From: Lachnospiraceae bacterium
Lineage (GTDB): Bacteria > Bacillota > Clostridia > Lachnospirales > Lachnospiraceae
Direction of reading: 5' to 3'
DNA length: 64,000 bases
NCBI GenBank assembly: GCA_910574965.1
Contig: CAJTDB010000001.1
Coordinates: forward strand, 191,092 to 255,091
Below are positions 26,764-36,810 of this stretch, one piece after another; positions within the stretch are counted from its first letter, which is position 1; each line of letters begins with the position of its first letter. The position numbers were made by a program, and so were the translations under genes. The notes below the pieces were generated by a model. The model did no database searches. It was not told the DNA's origin and was given only the letters and a program-made list of their open reading frames with translations.

Positions 26764-27798
26764 TTATCTTTTTATCATTTCCTCCGAAATAGGTTCTCCA
26801 AACTTTATATCCCGTAATGCATGTTTACCCAATAACTCACCATAACATTTTGGTTTCATTCCCTGACCAGGCCGTATGCTGCGGATATTCTCAGTTGAAA
26901 ACACTTCCCCTTGATATATATCTTTTGCTGCAAATAGACTTCGACGAAACGCAATATTTTTTTCCTCACTTTTATTAGGACCATAGGATATGGTGCCAAC
27001 TATTTTTTTTGTATTTTGCACATCCTTTATCATCTGGGAAAACTCTTCTATGGACATGCTAAAATCACTATCTGCACTTTTTATGTCTGGAAGGCATATA
27101 TGCTTTTCAATTACACTGGCTCCGAGCGCAGTTCCGACAATTGCGCCTAAGCTCCCTTTACTATGATCGGACAATCCTATGGGTACCTGGAATTTTTGTT
27201 TCATGTCCAAAATATTTGCCAAATGCATATCCTCCCAGTTGGCAGGATAGTCGCTGCAGCATTTTAATAAAATAATTTGATCATTTTTCATTCTGTGACA
27301 TGCGTCAACGGCATCCTGAATTTCCTCAATGGTTCCCATGCCGCAGGAGATGATCATAGGTTTTCCTTTTGATGCCGCATACTCAATTAATGGAATGTCC
27401 ACAAGTTCAAAGCTGGATATTTTATATGCTTCTGCCTGAATGCTTTCCAAAAAATCTACCGCCGTATGATCAAAAGGAGTTGACAAAAAATCTACGCCGC
27501 AGTTTTTACATTCTTGTTTAATACGTTCCTGCCATTCCCATGGTGTACAGGCATCTGTATATAAATCATATAATTTATAACCAGCCCATAAGCCTTCCCG
27601 GATACGAAAATATTCATTGTCACAATTAATCGTAATGGTATCTGCTCTATATGTTTGAGTTTTTACACAATCCGCACCAGCTTCTGCTGCTTTTTGTACG
27701 ATTTTCAATGCACTCTCAATGTTTCCGCCGTGATTCGCAGACATTTCCGCGATGATATACACTTCACCTTTGCTTATTTTTTCATATAATCGAATCAT
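26764..27798 (-). CDS. pseI: Pseudaminic acid synthase
   Basis: A 344-residue NeuB-family synthase condensing a 6-deoxy-altrose derivative with phosphoenolpyruvate. The TIM barrel starts EVYIIAEMSANHGGNIESA, with KTQTY, DFLSTPFDHTAVDFLE, KISSFELVDIPLI and GLSDHSKGS. The C-terminal SAF (antifreeze-like) domain covers about residues 280-344 (RSLFAAKDIYQGEVFSTENI). The SSFE form instead of SGE and the overall pattern fit PseI better than NeuB. GAGGA precedes the ATG. Confidence 0.93.
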   Translation of the reverse strand: MIRLYEKISKGEVYIIAEMSANHGGNIESALKIVQKAAEAGADCVKTQTYRADTITINCDNEYFRIREGLWAGYKLYDLYTDACTPWEWQERIKQECKNCGVDFLSTPFDHTAVDFLESIQAEAYKISSFELVDIPLIEYAASKGKPMIISCGMGTIEEIQDAVDACHRMKNDQIILLKCCSDYPANWEDMHLANILDMKQKFQVPIGLSDHSKGSLGAIVGTALGASVIEKHICLPDIKSADSDFSMSIEEFSQMIKDVQNTKKIVGTISYGPNKSEEKNIAFRRSLFAAKDIYQGEVFSTENIRSIRPGQGMKPKCYGELLGKHALRDIKFGEPISEEMIKR

Positions 27799-27835
27799 GG
27801 AAATCCTCTATTCGTTAGGTTTTTATAAGGAGTAT

Positions 27836-28532
27836 TCAGTCCTGAAAGATATATGCTTTCTCTACCTCTTCTTTGTAAAGAATATTTAAAGCGCATCGTT
27901 CCTGGATATCCTTATGAAATCCTTTTCCATTATGAGAAAAGGACCGTTTTTCTATCAGGCTGTATTGTGGATTTTCGCAGTACAGTTTTGCCAGATCATA
28001 TTTATAGGTTGGTACATGATCATTATGTATATTCCTTCGTTTATAGGGAATCTTTGTATCGAAATCCCATGTGACTAACAGACCGCCTGTTTTGAGAACA
28101 CGGTCTGCCTCAGCAACTGCCCGCAGCAAATATTTTCTGTCCACCCAAAATACACAAAAACCCATTAAGACAATATCGAAATATTCATCGGAAAATGGAA
28201 GCGTGTCAGCAGTTCCCTGCTTCAAAGTAATTCTGGTATTGTTTTCGTCCGCCAGAATCTTTTTTCCATATGAAACTGCTTCTTTGGATGGTTCGATTCC
28301 GTACCCCCCCCCAATCGTATTTCTCACACAGCCACATCAAATTATATCCATAGCAGCATCCGACCTCTAAGACCTTTTTATCTGTTATGGATTCTGCAGT
28401 ATCATTCAGAAAATCTCCAAATAATTGACATCCTATTGAGACATCTATTTTTCCGTTTTTCAGATTTCTTTCAAAATATGAATTTCCCTCCTGATGAAGC
28501 ACTTCATCTTTTGCGTTTTCATGTATATTCAT
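27836..28532 (-). CDS. Class I SAM methyltransferase, phase-variable and out of frame (OFF) here
   Basis: Read from ATG 28530-28532 (GGAAGGAC upstream), the frame gives KKVLEVGCCYGYNLMWLCEKYDWGG, the SAM-binding motif I, and then shifts at C9 (28304-28312). The other frame continues YGIEPSKEAVSYGKKIL, PFSDEYFDIVLMGFCVFWV and LKTGGLLVTWDFD to 27836. With eight Gs the parts join as WGGYGIEPS, giving a normal 231-residue methyltransferase with the acidic motif-I end. It is probably a sugar methylase acting on the pseudaminic acid derivative or glycan. Otherwise it looks intact. It lies between pseI and the aminotransferase. Confidence 0.87.
28304..28312 (-). repeat. C9 tract (G9 on coding strand), out of frame
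   Basis: Nine C residues on the plus strand. One fewer restores the methyltransferase frame. Confidence 0.85.
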
Positions 28533-28553
28533 TTCGCAGTCCTTCCTGATTTT

Positions 28554-29867
28554 TTAATTCAGTCGCTCAAACCCGGCATGACAAACCGGCCCGTCCAGAC
28601 ATTCTTCGATCGGTTTCCCCGCCGCGTGAATCTGCGCGATCTCCCGAAACACACACCCGCACGCATCCAGATATCTTTCCACAATCTCTTCTGTATGTGC
28701 CAGTGAGACATACAGCGCCGTGGCGGCCAGATAACCCTTCTTCAGCATCTGCTGCGTGAAATAGGTCTTATGAGCCAGTACATTATCATACTCAAATTCA
28801 AAATGGATCAAGGGCAGGATTCCGGACGTATGAATCTGCATGCCTGTTTTTTCTGCAGCTTTTGTCCATCCTTCTTTCACACATTTTCCGATCCGGCTCT
28901 GATGTTCGTCCACGTGATACTTCTGATAACATTCGATGGATTTTACCGTCGCCGCAAGCGCAATCCGCTCTGTCCAGAAGGTGCTGCTGATAAAGGTTTC
29001 CTGCGCCGCTTCCATGACATCCTTTCTTCCGATGACCGCTGACACTGGATATCCGTTAGTCATCGCTTTGGCAAAAACCGCAAGATCCGGATTTACGCCC
29101 AGTTTCAAATGACTTCCGCCGGCGCATAAGCGGAAACCGGATGTGATTTCATCAAAGATCAGTACAATGCCCTCTCTCTGCGTCGTTTCCCGTATTTTCT
29201 CCAGATAGCCGGGAATAGGATAATCATTCCGAATAGGCTCCATGATTACTGCCGCGATCTGTCCCGGATATTTTTCTATCAGAGCGTCAAATTCCTCCGG
29301 CTGATTATAATGGAAGATTAGATTCGTGCCGGCTAGGCCTCTGGGAACTCCCAGCGGAGCCAGTCCTTTTAGATGTACATCCGCCAGAGGATCTCCTTTA
29401 ATCAGATTGGCCGACAGGTACCAGTCATGCCAGCCGTGGTATCCGCATACCAGCACAATGTCTTTCCGCGTATATGCTCTTGCGACACGCGCCGCCAGAG
29501 CCATCGCTTCTCCTCCTGCTTTTGCATACCGGACCATATCCGCCCAGGGATGCAGCTTGAGAAGCGTTTCTGCTAGGGTGACTTCTTCCGGTGCATTTAA
29601 TGTGCACATTCCGCCCCGGTCGACGGCATCTTTAGCAGCCTGATCGACTTCCTCAAATGCATATCCCAAGACATTGGCCCCGACTCCCATAATGCTCATA
29701 TCATAGTAATGCGTGCCATCCAGATCCCAGACCTCGCATCCTTTTGCCCGGCTGTAATAGGAAGGCCACTGCTTTGGAAGCCACATTTCCGGCCTTTTGC
29801 TTAGTAGCTGCGTTCCTCCCGGAATGATTTGTTTTGCTCTCTGATAAAGTTCCTGTCCTTTTCCCAT
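28554..29867 (-). CDS. Class-III aminotransferase (glutamate-1-semialdehyde aminomutase-like)
   Basis: A 437-residue PLP enzyme. It has IIPGGTQLLSKRPEMW at the start, AKAGGEAMALAARVARAYT, YHGWHDWYL, LIFDEITSGFR with the PLP-contacting Asp, and FAKAMTNGYPVSAV with the Schiff-base Lys. This type occurs in nonulosonate and flagellin-glycan loci of Firmicutes, where its substrate is not settled; it is unlikely to serve heme synthesis here. GC-richer than the transferases. AAGGTGG stands 6 bases before the ATG, and it follows the PseF-like gene by 12 bases. Confidence 0.85.
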   Translation of the reverse strand: MGKGQELYQRAKQIIPGGTQLLSKRPEMWLPKQWPSYYSRAKGCEVWDLDGTHYYDMSIMGVGANVLGYAFEEVDQAAKDAVDRGGMCTLNAPEEVTLAETLLKLHPWADMVRYAKAGGEAMALAARVARAYTRKDIVLVCGYHGWHDWYLSANLIKGDPLADVHLKGLAPLGVPRGLAGTNLIFHYNQPEEFDALIEKYPGQIAAVIMEPIRNDYPIPGYLEKIRETTQREGIVLIFDEITSGFRLCAGGSHLKLGVNPDLAVFAKAMTNGYPVSAVIGRKDVMEAAQETFISSTFWTERIALAATVKSIECYQKYHVDEHQSRIGKCVKEGWTKAAEKTGMQIHTSGILPLIHFEFEYDNVLAHKTYFTQQMLKKGYLAATALYVSLAHTEEIVERYLDACGCVFREIAQIHAAGKPIEECLDGPVCHAGFERLN

Positions 29868-29879
29868 ATTTGTCCACCT

Positions 29880-30650
29880 TCAGTCTTCTGTTTCCAAGGT
29901 TTTGTCATTTGCGATTGATCTTGCCAGACCTTCATTTCTCGCATATTTTTGATTGATTGTTTCTAGTTCCGGATGTGTGTTCAGATATGCCAGGATATCT
30001 TCCGTTATAAAGTCTTCTTTCCCTTTTGACAGGAAATGATGATAAATTCGGCTGATCAGTTCATAGTCTTCCGCTTCATCCAGGGTCCATCTTTTTTCCC
30101 CGATTCCGGCGATGGGGCATTCCAGATTCTGAATGACAAACAGCTCCGGATGATTACGGATATAAAGGGTTACATGTTCTCTCTCTGAGCTTAACCGTGC
30201 TTCCTTCCAGGCTTTTTTCAGCGCCGAAAATTTCAGAATTTCAATATCCAGACCATCCGGAAAACTCTCCGTCAGCTCCGCCATATAATCGGTATCCGGA
30301 TTCATCTGCTCGACGGCCAGATCCAGATACCGCCAGTCAAAGAGCGGGCAGTCCGCCGTGACCCGGATGACATACTCCGGCTGAAGCAGCTTGGCCGCCT
30401 GATAGTACCGGTCCAGCACGTCTTCCTCGGAACCAATGAACGTACGTATTCCCATTTCCGTACAGAGCCTGATCAGAGGCAGGTTATTTTTCTTGATGGA
30501 GGTAAGAACCATAACTTCATCGATCCGTTTGCTTCTCTGAACTCTTTCCACCACCCACTGAAGCTCCGGCTTTCCGGAAAGGTCTTTCAGAACTTTGCTT
30601 GGAAGGCGGGAAGACCCGCACCGGGCCTGGATCATAACGATATACTTCAT
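29880..30650 (-). CDS. Nonulosonate cytidylyltransferase (PseF/SpsF-like)
   Basis: A 256-residue nucleotidyltransferase beginning YIVMIQARCGSSRLPSKVLKDLSGKPELQW, the CMP-sugar synthetase opening with RxxSxRLPxK, and VIRVTADCPLFDW as the metal-binding part. In this locus it should activate pseudaminic acid as CMP-Pse. The best sequence fit is the SpsF group, which is used in Gram-positive pathways. Flanked by the aldo/keto reductase and the class-III aminotransferase. Confidence 0.82.
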   Translation of the reverse strand: MKYIVMIQARCGSSRLPSKVLKDLSGKPELQWVVERVQRSKRIDEVMVLTSIKKNNLPLIRLCTEMGIRTFIGSEEDVLDRYYQAAKLLQPEYVIRVTADCPLFDWRYLDLAVEQMNPDTDYMAELTESFPDGLDIEILKFSALKKAWKEARLSSEREHVTLYIRNHPELFVIQNLECPIAGIGEKRWTLDEAEDYELISRIYHHFLSKGKEDFITEDILAYLNTHPELETINQKYARNEGLARSIANDKTLETED

Positions 30651-30656
30651 ACTGCT

Positions 30657-31577
30657 TTATCCTCTTTTCCCATTTTTTGACCAGAGATTTGGAAAGATGA
30701 TCTCTTTTTCTATGTTTGTAAAAGTGTTCTTGAATTCTTCTGCCAGTTCCAGGGGAATTTTGCTGTTCTGATAAATATGGATATACTGCAAAAGCTGCTC
30801 TTTCGTATCTACACCAAAAACAAGATACTGGATCTGCTTTTCATCGGTAATAAAATGAATCAGTGCATCAATCCTGCGAACCTGATACTTTTCACATAAT
30901 TCATCCAGCTTTTGCAGATAAGGTAAGGCAGAACACAGAGGTTCCGGTATGCGTTCTGTCTCCATCATCAATAATCCCTGCAGAAACGCGCTTCGGGTAA
31001 ATACAGTCATTCCCGCGGACACTGCATCCGGAATGAAGCCTTCCTGCATTCCGCGCTGGTCCAACACGCTGTATGGAAGCTGGACATAATCCATTCCATC
31101 CGTATCCAGAGCGGCATATCCGTCCCGGAGTTCATAAATGGAAAGTCCCACATGCTCTGCCAGTTTTTCTTCTTTCAGGCGCCGCAGTGCATCCGGGACT
31201 CCCGGAAAATAGAAATCCTGTGCATCATGCAATAGATATCCGTCCAGACGGTCCGTCTGCAGGCGCTCCAGCGTATTTTCCAATTCCCTTCGGATAGCGC
31301 CTGCAGTATCTTTTTCATGGTCTTTCAACAGGTTTGGACGGAGTTTTGAGACAATGCGGACAGGATCTTTCGTCTTTCTTGCTTTTAAATACTTTCCCAG
31401 CAGGATTTCCGAGGTTCCATAGGCCGGCGCAGTATCAAACACGCGGATTCCATGTTCGATTGCAGTATCCAGCATTTCAAAGACGTTTTCCTCCGCAGGC
31501 TGCCCGGAGGAATTGTTGATGCCGTAGTTCATGCCGAACTGAACGGTTCCAAGACATAGTTCTGCCATAACATGCAC
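30657..31577 (-). CDS. Aldo/keto reductase
   Basis: A 306-residue (alpha/beta)8 NADPH reductase. It opens ELCLGTVQFGMNYGINN, has DTAPAYGTSE with the catalytic Tyr, and LDGYLLHDAQDF. These reductases often accompany the aminotransferase and SpsF-type genes in nonulosonate loci; the substrate is unknown. The first ATG lies 5 bases after the pseC stop; a second ATG three codons on (31566-31568) is also possible. Translation is probably coupled to pseC. Confidence 0.83.
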   Translation of the reverse strand: MHVMAELCLGTVQFGMNYGINNSSGQPAEENVFEMLDTAIEHGIRVFDTAPAYGTSEILLGKYLKARKTKDPVRIVSKLRPNLLKDHEKDTAGAIRRELENTLERLQTDRLDGYLLHDAQDFYFPGVPDALRRLKEEKLAEHVGLSIYELRDGYAALDTDGMDYVQLPYSVLDQRGMQEGFIPDAVSAGMTVFTRSAFLQGLLMMETERIPEPLCSALPYLQKLDELCEKYQVRRIDALIHFITDEKQIQYLVFGVDTKEQLLQYIHIYQNSKIPLELAEEFKNTFTNIEKEIIFPNLWSKNGKRG

Positions 31578-31578
31578 T

Positions 31579-32775
31579 TCACTTTCGATAATAGTTCAAT
31601 ACTTTTTTTACTGCCTGGATCACGTTCTGAACATCTTCATCAGACATGCCAAAATACAACGGAATCGTGATCAGGCGTTCATAGAGAGCTTCCGCATTCG
31701 GGCAGAGTCCTTTCTGATACCCCAGCTTCTGATAATACGGGAAATAATACACCGGAATGTAGTGCACGTTACAGCCTATGTTCTCCGCCGTCAGCGCATC
31801 AAAGATCTCTTTCCGTCCGGCTTTCAGACGTTCCGGATTCAGCCGGAGCAGATACAGATGCCGGACCGTATCCGACTGGGGGATTTCTTTCTGGACGATA
31901 ATCTCCGGCATTTCCTGAAATGCTTCGTCATACATCCTTACAATTTCCCTGCGCCGTTTCGCAAACGTCTCCAGCCTGTCAAGCTGGCTTCCAAGCAGAG
32001 CTGCCTGGATATCGGTCATACGATAATTCATCCCCAGTTCCATCTGCTCATAATACCAGCCGCCTTCCGATTTCCCGGACATCCAGTTCTCATTGCGGGT
32101 GATGCCGTGGGAGCGGAAGAGGAGCAGCTTCTTATAAAATGCCTCATCGTTCGTCAGAACTGCACCGCCTTCCCCGGCAGTGACTGTCTTAACCGGATGA
32201 AAACTGAAGGTGGTCAGATCGGCGATGGAACCGACCGGAGTTCCATTGTATTTTGTTCCGATGGAATGCGCGCCGTCCTCAATCAGGATCAAATGATGCT
32301 TCTGACAGATTTCCCGGATTTGGTCAAGCTCCACCGCCTGACCGGTAAAATCCACTGCAACCACCGCTCTGGTCCGATCCGTGATCTTCTCTTCGATTTT
32401 TTCCGGGCTGATGTTGTAGGTTTCCGGATCAATATCTGCAAAAACCGGCTTTGCGCCGCAGTAAAGGGCACAGTTTGCAGATGCCGCGAAGGTGATCGGG
32501 GTTGTAATTACTTCGTCGCCGCTCTGGATGCTTGCCGCATAGCAGGCTGCATGAAGTGCGGCGGTACCGTTGCTGATCAGCACGGCGTATTTGGCGCCGG
32601 TAATCCTGCATAGTTTTCTTTCGACTTCCTCCAGCTTGGGACCGCATGTCAGAAAGTCGCTTTGTAAAACATCTATAACCGCCTGAATATCCGCATCGTT
32701 GATGGATTGGCGCCCGTAGCCGATTTTTTGATCAAATACCGGAATTCCGCCGAAAAGTGCCAGTGTTTCTTCCAT
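31579..32775 (-). CDS. pseC: UDP-4-keto-sugar aminotransferase (PseC)
   Basis: A 398-residue DegT-family PLP enzyme forming the 4-amino sugar of the pseudaminic acid pathway. It opens LFGGIPVFDQKIGYGRQSI, has SNGTAALHAACYAA, IEDGAHSIGTKYNGTPVGS with the PLP-phosphate and pyridine contacts, and FSFHPVKTVTAGEGG with the Schiff-base lysine. The match to PseC is strong and it directly follows pseB in the operon. AGGAG lies about 12 bases before the ATG. Confidence 0.93.
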   Translation of the reverse strand: MEETLALFGGIPVFDQKIGYGRQSINDADIQAVIDVLQSDFLTCGPKLEEVERKLCRITGAKYAVLISNGTAALHAACYAASIQSGDEVITTPITFAASANCALYCGAKPVFADIDPETYNISPEKIEEKITDRTRAVVAVDFTGQAVELDQIREICQKHHLILIEDGAHSIGTKYNGTPVGSIADLTTFSFHPVKTVTAGEGGAVLTNDEAFYKKLLLFRSHGITRNENWMSGKSEGGWYYEQMELGMNYRMTDIQAALLGSQLDRLETFAKRRREIVRMYDEAFQEMPEIIVQKEIPQSDTVRHLYLLRLNPERLKAGRKEIFDALTAENIGCNVHYIPVYYFPYYQKLGYQKGLCPNAEALYERLITIPLYFGMSDEDVQNVIQAVKKVLNYYRK

Positions 32776-32826
32776 AATATAAAAATTCTCCTGCTTGTTT
32801 TATGAAATATTCTTGAAGGGAAATGT

Positions 32827-33822
32827 TCAGTGCTTGTCCAAATCTGTCTGTAAAAGCGCTTGAATCTCTTCCACGCTCAGCCACTGGGTGTTGGTTCCGG
32901 AACTGTATTCAAACTCCGGTTCCACCGGTTTCCCGCCGGGAAGAACGTCCTGAGGCCCCCACCAGTTGTAATGCGGGTATACGATGAAGTGTTTTTCGTA
33001 TTCATATGTATGGAGCGAGTCTTCCCTGGTCACCATGATCTCGTGGAGTTTCTCCCCTTCCCGGATTCCAACTTCCGGCATGGAGCAGCCGGGGAGCATA
33101 GCCTGTGCCAGATCGGTGATCTTAAATGACGGGATTTTGGAGATAAATGTTTCGCCGCCTTTTGCCTCTTCCAACGCCTTGATTACCAGACGGACGCCCT
33201 CCTCCAGACTGATCCAGAATCGGGTCATGCGGTAATCGGTGATGGGGAGTTCGGTTCCGCCGTTATCTATGATGTTCTGAAAGAACGGGATGACCGAGCC
33301 GCGGCTTCCGGCCACGTTGCCGTAGCGGACAACAGAAAAACGTGTGCCGTCTTTTCCGGAATAAGCATTCGCTGCGGTGAACAGCTTGTCCGACACCAGT
33401 TTGGTTCCGCCGTACAGGTTGATGGGATTGACGGCTTTGTCTGTGGAAAGGGCGACGACTTTTCTGACGCCGGTGCCAAGAGACGCGTTAATTACGTTCA
33501 TGGCTCCGGTTACATTTGTTTTAATTGCTTCGTTGGGGTTATATTCGCAGGCCGGAACCTGTTTCAGTGCGGCGGCATGGATTACGTAGTCTACTCCCTG
33601 CATGGCCATGCGGATCCTGGCTTCATCCCGGACGTCACCGATAAAGAAACGAAGGATGTCCCGGTATTCTTTATAGTCGTTGTCCATGAGGAACTGTTTG
33701 TATTCGTCGCGGGAATAGATGATAATTTTTTTTGGTTTGTAATGTTTCAGGACATAATCTACGAAATGGTGGCCGAATGAGCCGGTGCCGCCGGTGATTA
33801 GGATATTTTTGTTATTAAGCAT
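32827..33822 (-). CDS. pseB: UDP-GlcNAc 4,6-dehydratase, inverting (PseB)
   Basis: A 331-residue SDR enzyme, first in the pseudaminic acid pathway. NAD motif TGGTGSFG (residues 10-17), STDKAVNP near 126, catalytic Tyr137 and Lys141 in NLYGGTK, and the conserved FRFF, RYGNV and DYRMTRFWI stretches. The C-terminal PHYNWWGPQ is typical. AAAGGAG lies before the ATG. A rise in GC content starts here relative to the flippase just upstream, marking the pathway module. Confidence 0.95.
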   Translation of the reverse strand: MLNNKNILITGGTGSFGHHFVDYVLKHYKPKKIIIYSRDEYKQFLMDNDYKEYRDILRFFIGDVRDEARIRMAMQGVDYVIHAAALKQVPACEYNPNEAIKTNVTGAMNVINASLGTGVRKVVALSTDKAVNPINLYGGTKLVSDKLFTAANAYSGKDGTRFSVVRYGNVAGSRGSVIPFFQNIIDNGGTELPITDYRMTRFWISLEEGVRLVIKALEEAKGGETFISKIPSFKITDLAQAMLPGCSMPEVGIREGEKLHEIMVTREDSLHTYEYEKHFIVYPHYNWWGPQDVLPGGKPVEPEFEYSSGTNTQWLSVEEIQALLQTDLDKH

Positions 33823-33874
33823 TTTGTTATTCTCCTTTAACTAGTATAAAGTCTGTAATTTCTTTCTGATATGT

Positions 33875-35290
33875 TCATTTAATTAGAAATTTTAATAGTA
33901 TATTTTTTTTCTTATATCCTACTACAAGCAATGAAACGATATATATAACTAATATAAAGTATCTAATTGCTGTATGTATATATATAAAATTAACGCCAAC
34001 CATACATATACTTAGTATACCTACAATAAAAAATACATATTTGTAACTATATATATTTCTCAATCCTAAATGATATACAAGAACCATATGTATAATTAAA
34101 AGCCAAAGATAACATACAAGCGTTGTATATGCTGCTGCAAAATATCCAAATTTCGGGATGAAGATCCAATTTAAAATATAATTTAGTAGTGCAGCCGAAG
34201 CACTCCCAAAAGCCATTCCAATAGTTTTTTTCCTAATTTGCTCAACATTAACAAACATTGTATACAAAAACTGACATGAACATCCCATGGCCACAGGTGG
34301 CATAATAAATTGTGCATCTAAATATGATCGACCTCCCAAAATTAATAAAATTTCAGGTGCAATAATCATGACCCCAAGGGTAAAGCAAACAGCAAAAACA
34401 ATATATATTTTTGAAAATTGATAAATTTTCTGATAATTTTTTTCGTAAATCTGCTCTGCCAGCCAAGGGCTATATGCATTGTTAATTGAAGCAAACAACA
34501 TCGTAACAACTGCACCGCAGTTATAAGATAAACTGTACATTGCTGCGCCTTCAGCACCACAATAATTTGTTATCATTATTCGATCCATAGAATTTAATAA
34601 AGTTAATGAAAGAATATGTGGAATATATGGAAGACAAATTATCAGAGCATATTTCCAATAAATACATTTTATCCTTTTCCCTTTTAATATAAGCAAAAAA
34701 TAAATAACTGCTCCGGTAACAATGCTTGGCACAGCCGCTCCTAAAATGCGCCCTGTTAATTTACTGTTGTATGTAAGCACAAGTATCATTGACAGCGTTG
34801 CTGTAGTAATAGATATAAATACACTAACAAAGACAGATTTTTTATATTCAAAAAAAAGTCTTTCCCGATTCTGATAAATTTCAATAGAAGTAGAAAATAT
34901 TATATAAATAATCATAATATTTATATAAATACGATCCACTCCAAAGAAGGTTGTAAAGAAGTTATGAAATATATTAAGTATAATAATCCATATTAATGCT
35001 GAAAAAGTACTTAGTGCTAGAATTGATAAAATAAAACTATCAAATGCTTTTTCATAATCATATCTGGCGCTGATCATACTGGAACTAATATCCAATGCAA
35101 CAAAAACAGTTAATATACCAAGCCATGAAGTATAATTATTATACAATCCAAACTCTTCTTTTGTTAACAAACGAGTAAAAAATGGTGTTGTTATAAACCC
35201 AATGCTTTTTATCAAGAATGATGATACTGTATACCAGGAACCTGATTTTACAGCTTTTATACTATTTGAAGGAACTGATTTGGTACTCAT
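33875..35290 (-). CDS. wzx: Wzx-type polysaccharide flippase (cassette 2)
   Basis: A 471-residue polytopic protein of the MOP/PST exporter group with about 12-14 hydrophobic segments. It shows KSGSWYTVSSFLIKSIGFITTPFFTRLLTKEEFG at the N-terminus, the usual start of this flippase group. It would export the lipid-linked cassette 2 repeat unit. AAGGAAG precedes the ATG. AT-rich like the other processing genes. Not closely alike to the cassette 1 flippase, as expected if each cassette handles a different unit. Confidence 0.87.
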   Translation of the reverse strand: MSTKSVPSNSIKAVKSGSWYTVSSFLIKSIGFITTPFFTRLLTKEEFGLYNNYTSWLGILTVFVALDISSSMISARYDYEKAFDSFILSILALSTFSALIWIIILNIFHNFFTTFFGVDRIYINIMIIYIIFSTSIEIYQNRERLFFEYKKSVFVSVFISITTATLSMILVLTYNSKLTGRILGAAVPSIVTGAVIYFLLILKGKRIKCIYWKYALIICLPYIPHILSLTLLNSMDRIMITNYCGAEGAAMYSLSYNCGAVVTMLFASINNAYSPWLAEQIYEKNYQKIYQFSKIYIVFAVCFTLGVMIIAPEILLILGGRSYLDAQFIMPPVAMGCSCQFLYTMFVNVEQIRKKTIGMAFGSASAALLNYILNWIFIPKFGYFAAAYTTLVCYLWLLIIHMVLVYHLGLRNIYSYKYVFFIVGILSICMVGVNFIYIHTAIRYFILVIYIVSLLVVGYKKKNILLKFLIK

Positions 35291-35402
35291 ACATTCTTCC
35301 TTTGAATTTTAAGATTGTTAAATATAGATGATTTATGATATGATTATAAAATAATACGTATAATTATTTTCTTTAAACAATCAGTATATAATAATGTATG
35401 AA

Positions 35403-36785
35403 TTAATTACCTCGTTTATATATAATGATAGAAAATATAAAAATAATAATGAAAAAAACTGTAGACGTTGATGTAAATGCATACCAATCTCCTTGAGATA
35501 TAGAGGATATTAATACATATAATATTTTCAGCGAAGATATCGCAAGGAAAAAATACCCATTCTTGATAGCCTTAACATATATATTAGTAATTCCTACAAC
35601 CATAGGAGTAGTTATAAGTGGGACTATTATAAAAGAAAAGTATCCAAAAAAGTAAAAAGGCAATTCAATGCCTGACGCAGAAAATCTAGTGTTCTGCGCT
35701 CGGTATAATTCAACTACAGCCGGATTTCCTAATAAATCCATAAGATGATAAATGCCATATTTTTTTGAGATACCATCCGTAATGATTGATTCCCATATAT
35801 ATTTAACTTCCATTAACGCCTGCTGAAACTTAAAGCTATCATCTTTAAAAGCAAAAACCTTCCACCATAACTCTCCTTGTATTGCAATTCTGTCTCCCAG
35901 CAATAAAAATGACGAAACAATGTTATTTCCTTTTGCCATATAGTATGTGATAAGAATTGTTGAAAAAAAACAAAAAAATATAATAGCATATTTAATAAAA
36001 TACCGTATTGTTTTCTTACTTAAATTCATGTTTGCTAATATTGGTATTGCTATGCTGCAAAACAAGTCCCAAAATTCACCAAATTTATTGCCAGTCCAAA
36101 AAAGAAATATCATATATGGAATATAAGGGAAAATAAATGTATTAACAATTTTTTTGATTTCAATGTTGTTTTTTTGTAAGAATGGTATTGTTAATAACGG
36201 AGATAATAATATTGGAAACGTTCTTATAATGTTTAAAAACCGCGATATATATATTTGCGAATAAAGAAATCTATGTTCTAACCCACTTAAAAAAAATGGA
36301 TGGCGGATTACCACAAGGAATAATGCTATTCCAAATAAAAAAATTATTATTTTTCCATTTTTATACGCAAATTTCTCGATGTTAATATTATTTAAGTGTA
36401 TTACAACATTTTTTTTGTATTTCTCTTTAGAAAAAGAATCGAATATTTTAATAAATGTTAAGTAAATCCAATAATATAATGACAGTGCACAAAATGCTCC
36501 AGAATAAAAGGTATTTTCTTTAACCTCTCCAAGCCACAGAGAAAAGTTATCACAAATAAATGTTCCGATTAGAAAAGTAACAGGGAACATTACAATATTG
36601 ATATATTTTAAAAATAGCCTGTCCCTTTTTACTATAATAGTGTCAAAAATATAGTAAATAAATGTAATAGCTGAAATATAAGATAAAATACTATATTCAC
36701 TCCAAATAACACATGTCAGTAAAATCAATCCGCAAATATAAGAGTTAATATTAAAACGAAAGGTTTTTTTGATCAGTTGATTCAT
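35403..36785 (-). CDS. wzy: Oligosaccharide repeat-unit polymerase (Wzy-like)
   Basis: A 460-residue membrane protein with about 12 hydrophobic segments and a large loop around residues 285-365 (VSSFLLLGDRIAIQGELWWKVFAF to RFSASGIELPFYFFGYF), the arrangement of repeat-unit polymerases. It lies beside the flippase, which supports this call. Its sequence is poorly conserved, as usual for Wzy, so the assignment rests on topology and context. Confidence 0.68.
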   Translation of the reverse strand: MNQLIKKTFRFNINSYICGLILLTCVIWSEYSILSYISAITFIYYIFDTIIVKRDRLFLKYINIVMFPVTFLIGTFICDNFSLWLGEVKENTFYSGAFCALSLYYWIYLTFIKIFDSFSKEKYKKNVVIHLNNINIEKFAYKNGKIIIFLFGIALFLVVIRHPFFLSGLEHRFLYSQIYISRFLNIIRTFPILLSPLLTIPFLQKNNIEIKKIVNTFIFPYIPYMIFLFWTGNKFGEFWDLFCSIAIPILANMNLSKKTIRYFIKYAIIFFCFFSTILITYYMAKGNNIVSSFLLLGDRIAIQGELWWKVFAFKDDSFKFQQALMEVKYIWESIITDGISKKYGIYHLMDLLGNPAVVELYRAQNTRFSASGIELPFYFFGYFSFIIVPLITTPMVVGITNIYVKAIKNGYFFLAISSLKILYVLISSISQGDWYAFTSTSTVFFIIIFIFSIIIYKRGN

Positions 36786-36810
36786 GGAAATATACTCTTA
36801 AATGTCAAAT

